NCBI GenBank assembly: GCA_910579105.1 | Contig: CAJTRT010000016.1 | Span: 1 to 50,318, forward strand | Reading direction: 5' to 3' | Source of the DNA: an uncultured Muribaculaceae bacterium | GTDB lineage: Bacteria > Bacteroidota > Bacteroidia > Bacteroidales > Muribaculaceae | Length of the DNA stretch: 50,318 bases | Shown here: positions 1 to 8,396 of the stretch, in pieces | Layout: each line of letters starts with the position of its first letter | How positions within the stretch are numbered: position 1 is the first letter of the stretch | Position numbers and translations under genes: made by a program | Notes under the pieces: generated by a model | What the model was told of the DNA's origin: nothing | Database searches by the model: none | Seen by the model: only the letters and a program-made list of their open reading frames with translations

Positions 1-217
1 GGAAATGCTCATGGATAAACGAAAGTATGGCGGCTTCCGACTCTTTGTCGGCAATGGTGACTACATCGCTGTCGTTCAGTTTGGTTGACTGTTCGAGACC
101 TGCCTGCCGGAAGTATTTCATATGTATGTCGCCGGCACTTTCCGCCATAGCGAAAGCCGCTGCCAAAAGCTCTTTATACTTTTCAGGAACGTCGGGGATA
201 TATTGGCGTAAGTTCAT
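1..217 (-). CDS. Inositol monophosphatase family protein, N-terminal part (cut by window edge)
   Basis: Only the first 72 codons are in the window; the gene runs off the left edge. The ATG at 217 opens MNLRQYIPDVPEKYKE, followed by a helix-rich stretch and the segment TKLNDSDVVTIADKESEAAI. That segment has the K-x-D-x-D-x-VT-x-AD-x-E form seen at the N-terminus of inositol-monophosphatase-like Mg-dependent phosphatases, a family that includes HisN-type histidinol phosphatases. The metal-binding DPIDGT motif would lie outside the window, so the substrate cannot be judged. A well-formed promoter lies just upstream (243-273). The family is fairly sure; the function is not. Confidence 0.72.
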   Translation of the reverse strand, partial: MNLRQYIPDVPEKYKELLAAAFAMAESAGDIHMKYFRQAGLEQSTKLNDSDVVTIADKESEAAILSFIHEHF

Positions 218-242
218 AAATCTCTTGTGATAGTCAGACACG

Positions 243-273
243 CAAAGGTAAGACTAATCTTTGACATTCGCAA
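243..273 (-). promoter_or_regulatory. Bacteroidota-type promoter for the phosphatase gene
   Basis: On the minus strand TTG (273-271) is followed by a 20-base spacer and TACCTTTG (250-243). This matches the Bacteroidota primary-sigma consensus TTTG / TAnnTTTG. Transcription would start near 236, about 20 bases before the ATG at 217. Confidence 0.6.
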
Positions 274-293
274 CAGGCCGTTTATTAATGGTC

Positions 294-316
294 ACATGCC
301 AAAGGCATGTCCCTAC
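294..316. repeat. Solo GTAGGGAC-family repeat arm
   Basis: The arm ACATGCC-AAA-GGCATGT followed by CCCTAC is a short palindrome with the family's CCCTAC end. The same 23 bases occur at 21607-21629. No matching inverse arm is seen next to it, so it looks like a single arm of the paired elements at 397-474 and elsewhere. Confidence 0.65.
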
Positions 317-396
317 AAGGGTCTGCACGAACAATTGAAATCACAAAACGTCCTTTACATCTTGTCCACTCACAGACGGCCAAAGACTGACCGGTC

Positions 397-474
397 GTAG
401 GGACGCGGCGTGCCGCGTATGTTATGCAGAATTCTATTCTATGACTTATTATACGCGGCACGCCGCATCCCTAC
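397..474. repeat. Paired inverted-repeat element (REPIN-like)
   Basis: Two 24-base arms, 397-420 and 451-474, are inverse copies with one mismatch and flank a 30-base spacer. Each arm starts or ends with GTAGGGAC/(G/A)TCCCTAC and contains an internal palindrome (GCGGC-GT-GCCGC). It lies in the 218-546 gap downstream of the porin gene. Apart from the promoter at 243-273 and the solo arm at 294-316, I see nothing else in that gap. Two REP-like arms in inverse orientation are the layout of a REPIN. Confidence 0.7.
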
Positions 475-546
475 ATCGGTTCAGTCAAGCATCTGTTTCT
501 TCTGCCTGTGCGGCAGATTCGTTGTGAGGCATTTCCCGGCCGGGGA

Positions 547-1743
547 TCAGAAGATTACCTGGAGGCGGGCCTCGAGGAGGTTGACGTGGCGGGTGCCGGA
601 GACGGTGTTGTAGATGGCGCCGGTCTCCTCGTCAACGCCGGGGAAGTAGCGGTCGCTGGCGCGGGTGTAGCTGTAACGGAGGCGCGCGATCATGTACTTG
701 TTGATGTAGTAGTTGAGGGTGCAGTTCACGTCATGGAGCTTGCCGCCGTAGATTCCGGCCGCACCGTCGGTGGCGTTCGTGTAGTTATAACCAAGGCATA
801 GCTCGAGGGTGCGCGGAGCCGGGGTTGCCAGGCCGCAGTCGCCGTGGGAGTACTGGTAGCCGTTGCCTATGAGCTGGGCGCGGAAGAGACCGTAGGCACC
901 CTGGGCGCGGTAGTGGTGCAGGCCGTTCTTGCGGGCCACGTTCATATAATAGTACTGCGTCTCGAAGGCGAGTCTGCCGCGGGCAAACAACAGCTCGGGA
1001 CTCATCTTGAACAGGCCGCGGGCATCGGTGATCTTCGCGTCAAGACTCTGGATTTTCGACACGCGGCTGGGAAAGTTAACCTTGTACTCGAACCCCGTAT
1101 GGTCGAAGGCCGTCGGCGAGGAGTAGTTGAACGAGCACCCGATCTGGAACACCTCGCCGTCGCGGTGCTGCGGACGCCATACCAGGCGGGTCTGCGCGCC
1201 CCATCCCTGCTTGCCAAGCTCATTGGCGGGTTTGGTAATCGCGTTCCCCTCGACAAACACCGTAGTCCCGGCAAAGAACTGCCCCTTGTCGAAAATATGC
1301 ATCAGTCCGATCAGACGCGGGTTTGAATAGAAGAAATCGTTCGATTCCTCCTCCTCGTATGAGGGCTTCATGGAGGAGCTTGTGGTGGAGTTCAGGCCGA
1401 ACTGCGGCACGAAGTAGCCCAGACGGAAAAGGTTGCTCTTGTTCAGGTCATACTCGAAATATATATCCTTCATGCCCACCTTGCCGTTGGAGAAACCGAT
1501 GTCGACCTTGGCTTTCCATTTGCCGTAGGTGGCTTTAAGGCCGAGGCGCACGTCGGGAATCGCAACGCCGTCGACGAACTTCGACTCGTCAGGCGTGAGA
1601 TCCTCATTGCCGTCGAAGTACAGGGCGCCGTCCATAAGTATGCGCCCAGTGGGTGTGAGTTTCAGTTTGGCCGGTTCGTCCTGGGCCATCGCGGCTGCCG
1701 GAAAGAGCATAGCGGCAGCGAACGCTACATATATAGCTTTCAT
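547..1743 (-). CDS. OprO/OprP-family outer-membrane porin
   Basis: The 398-residue protein has a clear signal peptide (MKAIYVAFAAAMLFPAAAMA, cleaved before QDEPAK). The rest is built of alternating aromatic/glycine beta strands ending in LLEARLQVIF, with the terminal Phe typical of outer-membrane barrels. The early segments TGRILMDGALYF and DVRLGLKATYGKWKAKVDI, and the later NLFRLGYFVPQFGLN, are typical of the Porin_O_P (phosphate-selective porin O/P) family. In that family anions such as phosphate or polyphosphate pass through a trimeric barrel. Here anion choice is inferred only. The gene sits 95 bases after an acid phosphatase on the same strand, which fits a phosphate-uptake role. Confidence 0.82.
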   Translation of the reverse strand: MKAIYVAFAAAMLFPAAAMAQDEPAKLKLTPTGRILMDGALYFDGNEDLTPDESKFVDGVAIPDVRLGLKATYGKWKAKVDIGFSNGKVGMKDIYFEYDLNKSNLFRLGYFVPQFGLNSTTSSSMKPSYEEEESNDFFYSNPRLIGLMHIFDKGQFFAGTTVFVEGNAITKPANELGKQGWGAQTRLVWRPQHRDGEVFQIGCSFNYSSPTAFDHTGFEYKVNFPSRVSKIQSLDAKITDARGLFKMSPELLFARGRLAFETQYYYMNVARKNGLHHYRAQGAYGLFRAQLIGNGYQYSHGDCGLATPAPRTLELCLGYNYTNATDGAAGIYGGKLHDVNCTLNYYINKYMIARLRYSYTRASDRYFPGVDEETGAIYNTVSGTRHVNLLEARLQVIF

Positions 1744-1838
1744 AACGATCAGATTAACAAATTTGGGAACAGTTGAAACTTAGCCGTGTTTGCTGGACGC
1801 GCCTCGGCAATGCCGTGCCCGGGCAACTAAATCAGCGG

Positions 1839-2663
1839 CTATTCAGTCGGGGTCGGCACCGGGGTACCGGCCTCCACCTTACCCTGCTTTTTGAGATTCT
1901 TGAACTCAGCTTTTGCCTTGGCGAGCTGCTTGTTGAAACCGGGGTCGGCGTGCAGCCGCGCCACGGTCACAGCGCCGGTGAGGCGGCCGGCATCAACGTC
2001 GCTCTGGAAGTGGTAACCGCAGATCACGCGGCTCTCACCCATATCGTAGCCACGTTTAAGTATCTCGTTCTGCCGCTCGGGATTGATCTCGGCGAGCACA
2101 AGCGCCGTGGCCCATCCTATCGATGTGTGGCCCGAGGGATATGAGCCGTTGGTCGACAACTCGGCCTGCTGCTCGGGGTTGCATGTATCCTCGCCGTAGA
2201 AACTGAACGGGCGCTTGCGGTTATAGTAGTTCTTGGCCTCGCGCGTGCCGAGGTCCCCCGCGTCCTCGCGCATGCCGACAACGAGCTTGTAAATCTCCGG
2301 GGTACCGTCGGCGGTGATGTCGATGCCGAACGCGTCGGAGAAGGCCATAGGCACTCCGTCACCCTCGATATGAGCGTCGGAGAAGGCCTGGTCGCCGCGG
2401 GGAGTGTCGCGCTGCATCTTGCCCCACTTGTATCGCGCCTCGTCATTCAGGAAGGTTATCGAGCAGCCGTCGGGAGGAGCCGGAAGCAGAATGAAACTGT
2501 TTGGCACGTCACCCTCCTGGAGGAAGAACAGGTCGGGGTTGGTGCGGTGGTCTTTGATTTTTTTACCAGCCGCATCCTGGGCGGACAGGGAAAACGCGCA
2601 GGCAGAAAGAGTTGCCGCGGCGAAGACCAGCATAGCGTTTCGAGCAAAGTTTTTCATCATCAT
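1839..2663 (-). CDS. Class A non-specific acid phosphatase (PAP2 superfamily)
   Basis: The full class A/PAP2 signature is present. K-x6-RP is seen as KNYYNRKRP, PSGH in SYPSGHTSIGW, and SR-x5-H-x3-D in SRVICGYHFQSD, where the conserved His is the phosphohistidine nucleophile. The enzyme would release phosphate from phosphomonoesters outside the cytoplasm. I chose the first ATG of an ATG-ATG-ATG run (2663-2655); the longer reading from 2708 would begin inside the upstream terminator hairpin. The signal sequence contains LSAC, so either a lipoprotein anchored at Cys or a protein cleaved after SLSA is possible. From this start it has 274 residues, near the usual size of PhoC/PhoN enzymes. It may be co-transcribed with the porin. 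Confidence 0.85.
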   Translation of the reverse strand: MMMKNFARNAMLVFAAATLSACAFSLSAQDAAGKKIKDHRTNPDLFFLQEGDVPNSFILLPAPPDGCSITFLNDEARYKWGKMQRDTPRGDQAFSDAHIEGDGVPMAFSDAFGIDITADGTPEIYKLVVGMREDAGDLGTREAKNYYNRKRPFSFYGEDTCNPEQQAELSTNGSYPSGHTSIGWATALVLAEINPERQNEILKRGYDMGESRVICGYHFQSDVDAGRLTGAVTVARLHADPGFNKQLAKAKAEFKNLKKQGKVEAGTPVPTPTE

Positions 2664-2677
2664 CAAATTTAAGAAAA

Positions 2678-2719
2678 TGAATTGAGGTTTGTTACTCTTT
2701 CTTAACAAACCTCAATTCA
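2678..2719 (-). terminator. Intrinsic terminator of the DEAD-box helicase gene
   Basis: A perfect 16-base stem (2678-2693 with 2704-2719) and a 10-base loop are followed on the minus strand by TTTTCTTAAATTT. It lies 23 bases after the helicase stop codon and just before the acid phosphatase start. Confidence 0.85.
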
Positions 2720-2742
2720 CAATAGTTTCTTCTAAAAATATG

Positions 2743-4113
2743 TTATTGAGCAGTCGGAGCAGCGCCTCCCGCGTTGTTGCTTCCGCTGCCCGGTTTCCCA
2801 CCTTTCTTCCGATGGAAATTACGCCGTTTTCTCTGTACTCCGTCTTTCGCGGGATTATCGCCGCCCGCTGTTGCCGGTGCCGACGGTTTTCGGTTATCGC
2901 TACGGGAACCGCGGCGGTCGCGGTCGCGGCCCCGGCCTCCCCGCTGCCCACTTTCGCGCCCGGCACCCCCGTCGCCCGTGTTCCGCACCTCTATCCCTTC
3001 GAGGGCGGGGACGGGCTTGCCAAGGAATTTCTCAATCAGGGCGAAGCGGCGGCGGTCGCGCGGGCCCACGAACGTCACGGCCTCGCCCTCCTGGCCGGCG
3101 CGGGCCGTGCGGCCTATGCGGTGCACATAATCCTCTGCCTCGCGCGGCACGTCGTAGTTGACCACCATCGCTATGTCGTCGATGTCGATGCCGCGGGCCA
3201 GGATGTCGGTCGCCACCAGCACGTCGAGGCGGTTGGCGCGGAAATCGATCATCACCTCGTCGCGCTCGGCCTGTTCCTTGTCGGAATGTATGTCGGCAGC
3301 CTTTATGCCCGAACGCTTCAACGTACGGGTAAGGTCCTTGGCGGTAGACTTTGAGGAGGTGAACACAATCACGCGGTTAGAGTGGCGCTCTTTTAACAGC
3401 CAGCGCAGCACGCGCTCCTTCTCCCCCTCGTCGCATTTCACGGCGCTCTGCTTTATGCCCGACGCTGGACGCGAGGGAGCGATCCTCACCTCCGCCCTCT
3501 CGGGCCGGAGCACCTGCCCCGCCAGGCGGCGTATGGCCTCGGGCATTGTCGCTGAGAACATGAGCGTCTGGCGCTCCTTGGGGAGCTGGTTTACGATGCG
3601 CATTATGTCGTCGTAGAAACCCATGTCGAGCATGCGGTCGGCCTCGTCAAGGATGAAGTAGGCCACCTTTGAAAGGTCCACATAGCCCATCTGCATATGC
3701 GCCAGAAGGCGTCCGGGAGTCGCGATCACTATATCCGCACCCGAACGTATGGCGTGTTCCTGCTGGGCGAAAACCTTGCCGTCAGTGCCGCCGTAGACGG
3801 CCACGCTCGACAGCGGCAGGTAGTAGGCCAACCCCTCGAGCTGGCGGTCGATCTGCTGTGCCAGTTCGCGCGTGGGAGCCATCACGATGCAGTTGATATG
3901 GTTTTCCGGCTCTGGCAGGGTGTATAGCAGGTCGATCACGGGGAGGAGGTAGGCGGCCGTCTTGCCAGTGCCGGTCTGGGCCACGGCTATGAGGTCGTGC
4001 CCCTCGAGCACCTTGGGTATGGCCTGTTCCTGTATGGGGGTGCAGTCCCGGAAGCCCATCTCGTCGAGGGCGTCGAGGATGCTGTCGCTTAAATCAAGTT
4101 CGTCAAATCTCAT
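2743..4113 (-). CDS. DEAD-box ATP-dependent RNA helicase (RhlE type)
   Basis: This 456-residue protein has all helicase core motifs in order: a Q motif (GFRDCTPIQEQAIP), Walker A AQTGTGKT, PTRELAQQ, DEAD, SAT, and HRIGRTARAG near residue 330. The tail after about residue 375 is rich in Gly, Arg and Lys (GGRGRDRDRRGSR, KRRNFHRKKGG), as in RhlE-like enzymes that use a basic tail to hold RNA. It would unwind short RNA duplexes in ribosome assembly or RNA decay. It is transcribed alone, with its own promoter (4133-4163) and terminator (2678-2719). A second, divergent DEAD-family helicase lies at 24.1 kb. Confidence 0.93.
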   Translation of the reverse strand: MRFDELDLSDSILDALDEMGFRDCTPIQEQAIPKVLEGHDLIAVAQTGTGKTAAYLLPVIDLLYTLPEPENHINCIVMAPTRELAQQIDRQLEGLAYYLPLSSVAVYGGTDGKVFAQQEHAIRSGADIVIATPGRLLAHMQMGYVDLSKVAYFILDEADRMLDMGFYDDIMRIVNQLPKERQTLMFSATMPEAIRRLAGQVLRPERAEVRIAPSRPASGIKQSAVKCDEGEKERVLRWLLKERHSNRVIVFTSSKSTAKDLTRTLKRSGIKAADIHSDKEQAERDEVMIDFRANRLDVLVATDILARGIDIDDIAMVVNYDVPREAEDYVHRIGRTARAGQEGEAVTFVGPRDRRRFALIEKFLGKPVPALEGIEVRNTGDGGAGRESGQRGGRGRDRDRRGSRSDNRKPSAPATAGGDNPAKDGVQRKRRNFHRKKGGKPGSGSNNAGGAAPTAQ

Positions 4114-4132
4114 TCTGATATGTTTTCCACCG

Positions 4133-4163
4133 CGAAGTTACTCAAAACCCGCATCATATGCAA
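4133..4163 (-). promoter_or_regulatory. Promoter of the DEAD-box helicase gene
   Basis: On the minus strand TTG (4163-4161), a 20-base spacer and TAACTTCG (4140-4133) lie about 20 bases before the ATG at 4113. The -7 box has C for the third T of TAnnTTTG, as in the B12-operon promoter at 32671-32701. Confidence 0.5.
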
Positions 4164-4205
4164 TTCCGCCGGGAAACATCAGATTCAGGCAGCTGCGCGA
4201 CCGCC

Positions 4206-5507
4206 TCACAAATATTCCCCGCTCATACGGAACGTGAACGACCCGCGCCTGACCACTACCAGCACGGCGAACAGCGCCGTCAGAACGGCGTTCAGCAAGA
4301 ACGGGAAGTGATTGTTGTAGATTCCGAAAACATGGCGGAAGGCGTCAACGATGAACGGCGTGACAGTGATCGCGATATAGTTCACCGCCAGGACCACCGC
4401 GAGCGCCAGCGTCGACTTTCTGCCGTCGGTAACGGTGTATGTTGCCTTATCGTAGATCACCGGCTGGAACACCCCGTAGCCGAATCCCATCATAACCGCG
4501 GCCACATACAGCAGAGCGTGGTCCCTGGCCACAGCCATCAGCAGCAGCCCGGCCGCTATCGACACAGCCGAAAACAGCGACGTGCGCTGCCTGAGCACCT
4601 TGATGATATACGGCAGGAAGAATCCCGGAAGGAAAACAGCGAGGTAAAACAGCGCCGTTATCGTGCCGGTAATGTCACTGCCAAGACGGTCCTCCTGTAT
4701 GAGGAACGGCAGATAATACGATATTATGGTAACCGCGTAGGTCGTGAAAGCGTAAAGCCCGACAATGCCCCATATGCGGCCAAGGATAAACCCGCCCCGG
4801 ACCTTCTCGCCCGGCGCGGGATTGGCCCATTCGACTTTGGCGGCGACAGGCGCGGGAGCCGACCCTACCCCTGACGGAGCATTGTCCATAGCCGCGGCAG
4901 CCGAAGGATTCCCACGCCTTACAAACACCATAAGGCACAACGGGACAGCCGGAATGAGATATACCAGGAACGGTGTGTGCCAGTTGCCCCGGTTCAGCCA
5001 CCCCACGGCGAAAGTCGCCAGCACAAGCGCCATATTCGATATGCCGCTCTTTATGCCGAGCTGCCGCATCCGGTATCGGCCCACAAACGTGTCGGCAATC
5101 AAGCCCGCCGCAAGCGGTATCACCAGGCCGCACCCGCAACCCAGCAGGCAGCTGACCGCGATCAGAGCTACCATCGAATCGGCGAAGAAATACAGTATGC
5201 CGGCAAGGAGGTATATGGCCAGGCCCACCACCACGATCCGAACCTTGTCGCGCGACTCCGAGAGTTTGCCCGAATACAGCACGAACGGTATTATCAGCAG
5301 ATTAGGCAGCACGGTCAGCAGCTGTATCTCGAGATCGGAGGCCTTCGGGAAAATCCTGTCGAGGTTTCCGAGCATCGGGCTGATGGCCAACCCCGGAAGG
5401 TTGACCACCAGCGATATTGACCATATGGCCAGCAGTGCCGGTAGCGCGATAGTGCCTTTCCCGGTCGGAATTTTCCACATACTCATATTTGGTTTAAGAG
5501 TCGCCAT
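4206..5507 (-). CDS. Major facilitator superfamily transporter
   Basis: The 433-residue protein has about 12 hydrophobic segments. After helix 2 there is an MFS-style loop (YSGKLSESRDKVRI) resembling the GxLaDrxGrr signature. A Pro-rich, charged middle loop (around residues 210-235) separates the two halves. The substrate cannot be told from sequence. Its start region overlaps the end of the GadC-like permease gene by 14 bases; a start at the internal ATG at 5486 or 5480 would remove the overlap. It is the last gene of the decarboxylase-antiporter unit, so export or import of a related amino acid or amine is a reasonable guess. Confidence 0.8.
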   Translation of the reverse strand: MATLKPNMSMWKIPTGKGTIALPALLAIWSISLVVNLPGLAISPMLGNLDRIFPKASDLEIQLLTVLPNLLIIPFVLYSGKLSESRDKVRIVVVGLAIYLLAGILYFFADSMVALIAVSCLLGCGCGLVIPLAAGLIADTFVGRYRMRQLGIKSGISNMALVLATFAVGWLNRGNWHTPFLVYLIPAVPLCLMVFVRRGNPSAAAAMDNAPSGVGSAPAPVAAKVEWANPAPGEKVRGGFILGRIWGIVGLYAFTTYAVTIISYYLPFLIQEDRLGSDITGTITALFYLAVFLPGFFLPYIIKVLRQRTSLFSAVSIAAGLLLMAVARDHALLYVAAVMMGFGYGVFQPVIYDKATYTVTDGRKSTLALAVVLAVNYIAITVTPFIVDAFRHVFGIYNNHFPFLLNAVLTALFAVLVVVRRGSFTFRMSGEYL

Positions 5508-7113
5508 CCTTAGCCATAACCGCTTTCACCTGCTCGTCGGAGGGCTGGTATCCGGCCGGCCATTTTGAAACCTGACCCGGTTTGCGTCCCTCGATCTGCC
5601 AGTCGAAGGGATAGAACGACGCGCCGGCGTCGCGCCACGACCTCTTACGCCGGGCATAGACAATCAGCGGAATGGCGATGAACACGGCGACGCCTATGAT
5701 GAGGATTCCGACATACACGGCGGGATTGCCGGTCTTGATCTGCGACGGCGGAACAAAGCTGAGCACGCCGGCGAGAACTGCTCCGGCCACACCCACAACA
5801 GTCACAAGCCACATACCGAGCTTGCCACCGGGCACCTTGAATCCGCGGGCCTTGTTGGGAGCGGTGCGGCGCAGCCTTACAAACGCCATATATATGATCA
5901 CCACCATCACCAGGTAGATGATTGTTGACATCTGACTGAGAATCTGGTAGGCCGATTCCACTGACGGCAGAAGCACGAGCACCAGCGACAGAAGCGTCAC
6001 GATGGCTGCCTGCACATAGAGAATGGTGGTCTGCACGCCGTTCTTGTTGGTGTGTTGCAGCGAACGCGGAAGGTAGCCGGCCTTGCCCACAGCGAGGATA
6101 CCGGTCGAGGGTCCCGCGATCACCACGCTGACCTGGCCAAGGACACCGAACGTTATGAACACCGCCATGACATTTCCGAGCCACGGCGCCCCGATCGAGG
6201 CCCAGAGGTCGTTATATGCCACAAGGAGGCTCTGCAACAGGTTTATCTTGCTCTCAGGAATAACAACCCCGATCGCCAGGGTGCCGAGGATGAAAATCAC
6301 GAGAATGGCCAGAGTGGCGACCATCACGGACTTCGGAAAGTTCTTCGAAGGATTCTTCATGCCGGGCACCTGCACGGCCTGGATCTCCATACCGGCGAAG
6401 AACAGGAAGATGCTCGCCGCCAGTACAATCGTGCTGAAATGGGAGAAATCGGGCCAGAACGGCTTGTCGACCGGGAGGTAGACCGTCTTGCCGAGAATCA
6501 GATAGACCACGCCCATCACAATCAGGACGGCCGCCGGGATTATCGTGCCGAAAAGACCGCCGAGAGTGCTCAGCTTGTTGGCGTACTTCATACCCCGGAA
6601 AGTGTTGAACGTGCACAGCCAGTAAACTCCCAGCACGATGAGCAGCGTGTACACCCTGTTGCCGGCGAGCCTGGCATCAAATGCCTCCGGCCAGAATACA
6701 TACGCGAGCGACACTGCCCCGAACATCAGAACGGCGGGAAACCATATGACCACCATCTGCCAGTCGAGATACATGCTGAGCCAGCCGGTGCGCGTTCCGA
6801 AAGCCTCCGACACCCAGCGGAACACGCCGCCGGAACGGGTGTAGGTCGAAGCCAGCTCGGCGCATACCAGCGCGTATGGCACCAGGAACACCACTGCCGC
6901 CAGTACATAGTAGAATATTGACGTGAACCCGAACTCAGCCTGCGAGGCGAGCCCTCGCATACTGACAATCGTGGTTATGATCATAATGGCCATCGCCATC
7001 ATCGAAATCTGCTTCACCCCTCCCTTAGGATGTGTGTGCGGAGTAACTTCCTTTATGCCCCCCGAGGCAGGTGGTGCCTGCCGCCCGGCGGGAGAACTGC
7101 TTTCATTAGCCAT
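5494..7113 (-). CDS. APC-superfamily amino-acid antiporter, GadC-like
   Basis: The 539-residue protein has a hydrophilic N-terminus (about 35 residues), 12 predicted membrane helices and a soluble C-tail. The first helix region, ISMMAMAIMIITTIVSMRGL, and the later LVCAELASTYTRSGGVFRWV match the glutamate:GABA antiporter branch of the APC family, which exchanges an amino acid for its decarboxylation product. The gene follows a pyruvoyl amino-acid-decarboxylase-like gene at 7239, which fits such an exchange. The real substrate pair is not shown by sequence. The gap between the two genes holds a hairpin that should reduce transcription into this gene (7151-7185). The MFS gene overlaps its end. 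Confidence 0.84.
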   Translation of the reverse strand: MANESSSPAGRQAPPASGGIKEVTPHTHPKGGVKQISMMAMAIMIITTIVSMRGLASQAEFGFTSIFYYVLAAVVFLVPYALVCAELASTYTRSGGVFRWVSEAFGTRTGWLSMYLDWQMVVIWFPAVLMFGAVSLAYVFWPEAFDARLAGNRVYTLLIVLGVYWLCTFNTFRGMKYANKLSTLGGLFGTIIPAAVLIVMGVVYLILGKTVYLPVDKPFWPDFSHFSTIVLAASIFLFFAGMEIQAVQVPGMKNPSKNFPKSVMVATLAILVIFILGTLAIGVVIPESKINLLQSLLVAYNDLWASIGAPWLGNVMAVFITFGVLGQVSVVIAGPSTGILAVGKAGYLPRSLQHTNKNGVQTTILYVQAAIVTLLSLVLVLLPSVESAYQILSQMSTIIYLVMVVIIYMAFVRLRRTAPNKARGFKVPGGKLGMWLVTVVGVAGAVLAGVLSFVPPSQIKTGNPAVYVGILIIGVAVFIAIPLIVYARRKRSWRDAGASFYPFDWQIEGRKPGQVSKWPAGYQPSDEQVKAVMAKDGDS

Positions 7114-7150
7114 AACGGTTAGAATTAAGATAAATAACTTAATCAGAAAA

Positions 7151-7185
7151 GGGAGCCGATACCGGATTTAAGCGGTGTCGGCTCC
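7151..7185 (-). terminator. Hairpin between decarboxylase and antiporter genes
   Basis: A 13-base stem (7151-7163 with 7173-7185, one G-T pair) and a 9-base loop are followed on the minus strand by TTTTCTGATT. It looks like a moderately strong intrinsic terminator. Because the antiporter starts only about 40 bases later on the same strand, with no clear promoter of its own, it may act as a partial terminator that keeps decarboxylase mRNA in excess. Confidence 0.7.
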
Positions 7186-7238
7186 CGGATGTTGAAACTT
7201 AATCCAAGGAAAAACTTATCCTTGCGCGTGAGTCGCGG

Positions 7239-8396
7239 TTATCGGGCGGGATAAACAACCGGGTAGGCCTCGGCAAGTTTGGTTCCGACCTTGTAGTGGA
7301 CGCCGGGCTGCGCGGTGAAGCTGACGTTGCTTCCGGCCTCGAATACCATCACGATGTCGGATCCGCCGAACTGGAAGTAGGAAATCTCCTCGCCCTTGTG
7401 GAGGACACTGCCGACCTCGGCGGTCATAACTACCGACGAAACCTGCGCCATGCCCATAGGCAGTATGGCTACCAGACCGATAGGACTGTCGATCACGCAC
7501 AGGCCGCGGCACTGCATGAACTCGTATCCGGGGGTGTCGGGAGCGTCGAGATGACGAATCATCTTGACGTGGTTACGGCCGTCGGCGGCAGCCTCGTCGG
7601 GCTGTGCCACCACTTCCAGATAAACAGTGCCCTGGATGAAGCGCGATTCGAGCACGCGGCCTGCCACGGGAGCGTGCTGGCGGTGGTAGTCGGTGGTATT
7701 CAGGAAAGCGTGCATCCACTGGCCCCCTTTGAAGCGGTCCTTGTAGGGGCTGTCGGCGAGCAGTTCGTCGATTTTCCAGCGTATCCCCTTGATGTCGACC
7801 TCGGAGTCGGCGCTTACCTCCCACTGGCCTCCGAATGTGGAGTCGGCCGGAGAAGTGATGATGCGGCTGTCGTCAATCGCCATGATCGGGTGCGTGCCCG
7901 GTTTGAAATGGCGGGCGAAGAACTCGTTGAAGGTCTTCCATCCTCCGCGCGGCTGTAGATACATATCCATCTGGTAAGCAGGCGAATTGTAGTAGGAAGC
8001 TACGGCCTCGGGAGTCAGAGACTCCGGCTTGTCCATCCACTTGCCGAGCTCCTGGATGTACTTCTTCATCCAGAGCGACAGCGGGGTCAGGGGTTCGGCG
8101 GGGTCATGGGGCATGACGGCGTTCTGAAGGCTCTTCACCGGTTCCTGGTCAAGGATAAAGTAGAAGAGGCATACATGCTTGTAGACGATCTTGCCGGGCT
8201 GATTCTCGACAGGCACCCAGGTTATTTGGGCGTCAAGCCACGCATAGTAGTCGTCGAGGGTCTTCATCTCGTCCATCTCCACGGCGTCGAAAGACTTCGC
8301 CTTGTCGAAAGCCTGCTGGAATTTGTCTTGCCAGCCGTTTTTCTCGATCATGTCAAGGAGTTCCTGAACGATAGGCTGGTGGTTAGTTGTTGCCAT
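7239..8396 (-). CDS. PsiD-like pyruvoyl decarboxylase (phosphatidylserine decarboxylase family)
   Basis: The 385-residue protein has two parts. Residues 1-150 resemble the N-terminal 'PSDC' domain found in the PsiD (L-tryptophan decarboxylase) branch, and end in GGWKTFNEFFARHFKPGTHP. Residues 170-385 are the phosphatidylserine-decarboxylase fold. Visible there are SPADSTFG, the His pair in TDYHRQHAPVAG (H238, H241), and FQFGGSDIVMVF, where cleavage between G345 and S346 would create the pyruvoyl group on a short alpha chain of about 40 residues. There is no membrane anchor, unlike true lipid decarboxylases. The adjoining amino-acid antiporter argues for a free amino acid as substrate. Aromatic amino acids are the first candidates by analogy with PsiD, but this is inference. 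Confidence 0.8.
   Translation of the reverse strand: MATTNHQPIVQELLDMIEKNGWQDKFQQAFDKAKSFDAVEMDEMKTLDDYYAWLDAQITWVPVENQPGKIVYKHVCLFYFILDQEPVKSLQNAVMPHDPAEPLTPLSLWMKKYIQELGKWMDKPESLTPEAVASYYNSPAYQMDMYLQPRGGWKTFNEFFARHFKPGTHPIMAIDDSRIITSPADSTFGGQWEVSADSEVDIKGIRWKIDELLADSPYKDRFKGGQWMHAFLNTTDYHRQHAPVAGRVLESRFIQGTVYLEVVAQPDEAAADGRNHVKMIRHLDAPDTPGYEFMQCRGLCVIDSPIGLVAILPMGMAQVSSVVMTAEVGSVLHKGEEISYFQFGGSDIVMVFEAGSNVSFTAQPGVHYKVGTKLAEAYPVVYPAR

Noticed and set aside
397..474. CRISPR-like or transposon origin of the repeats
   Set aside because: There are only two inverse arms, no regular spacers, no cas genes and no transposase, so neither a CRISPR array nor an insertion sequence is supported.
218..546. 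Small plus-strand frames near the left edge
   Set aside because: They are short, overlap the repeats or the phosphatase gene, and show no family features; no tRNA-like fold was seen either.
2664..2671. TAAATTTG as promoter of the acid phosphatase
   Set aside because: It touches the start codon, leaves no leader and has no -33 partner; it is probably the T-rich tail of the upstream terminator.
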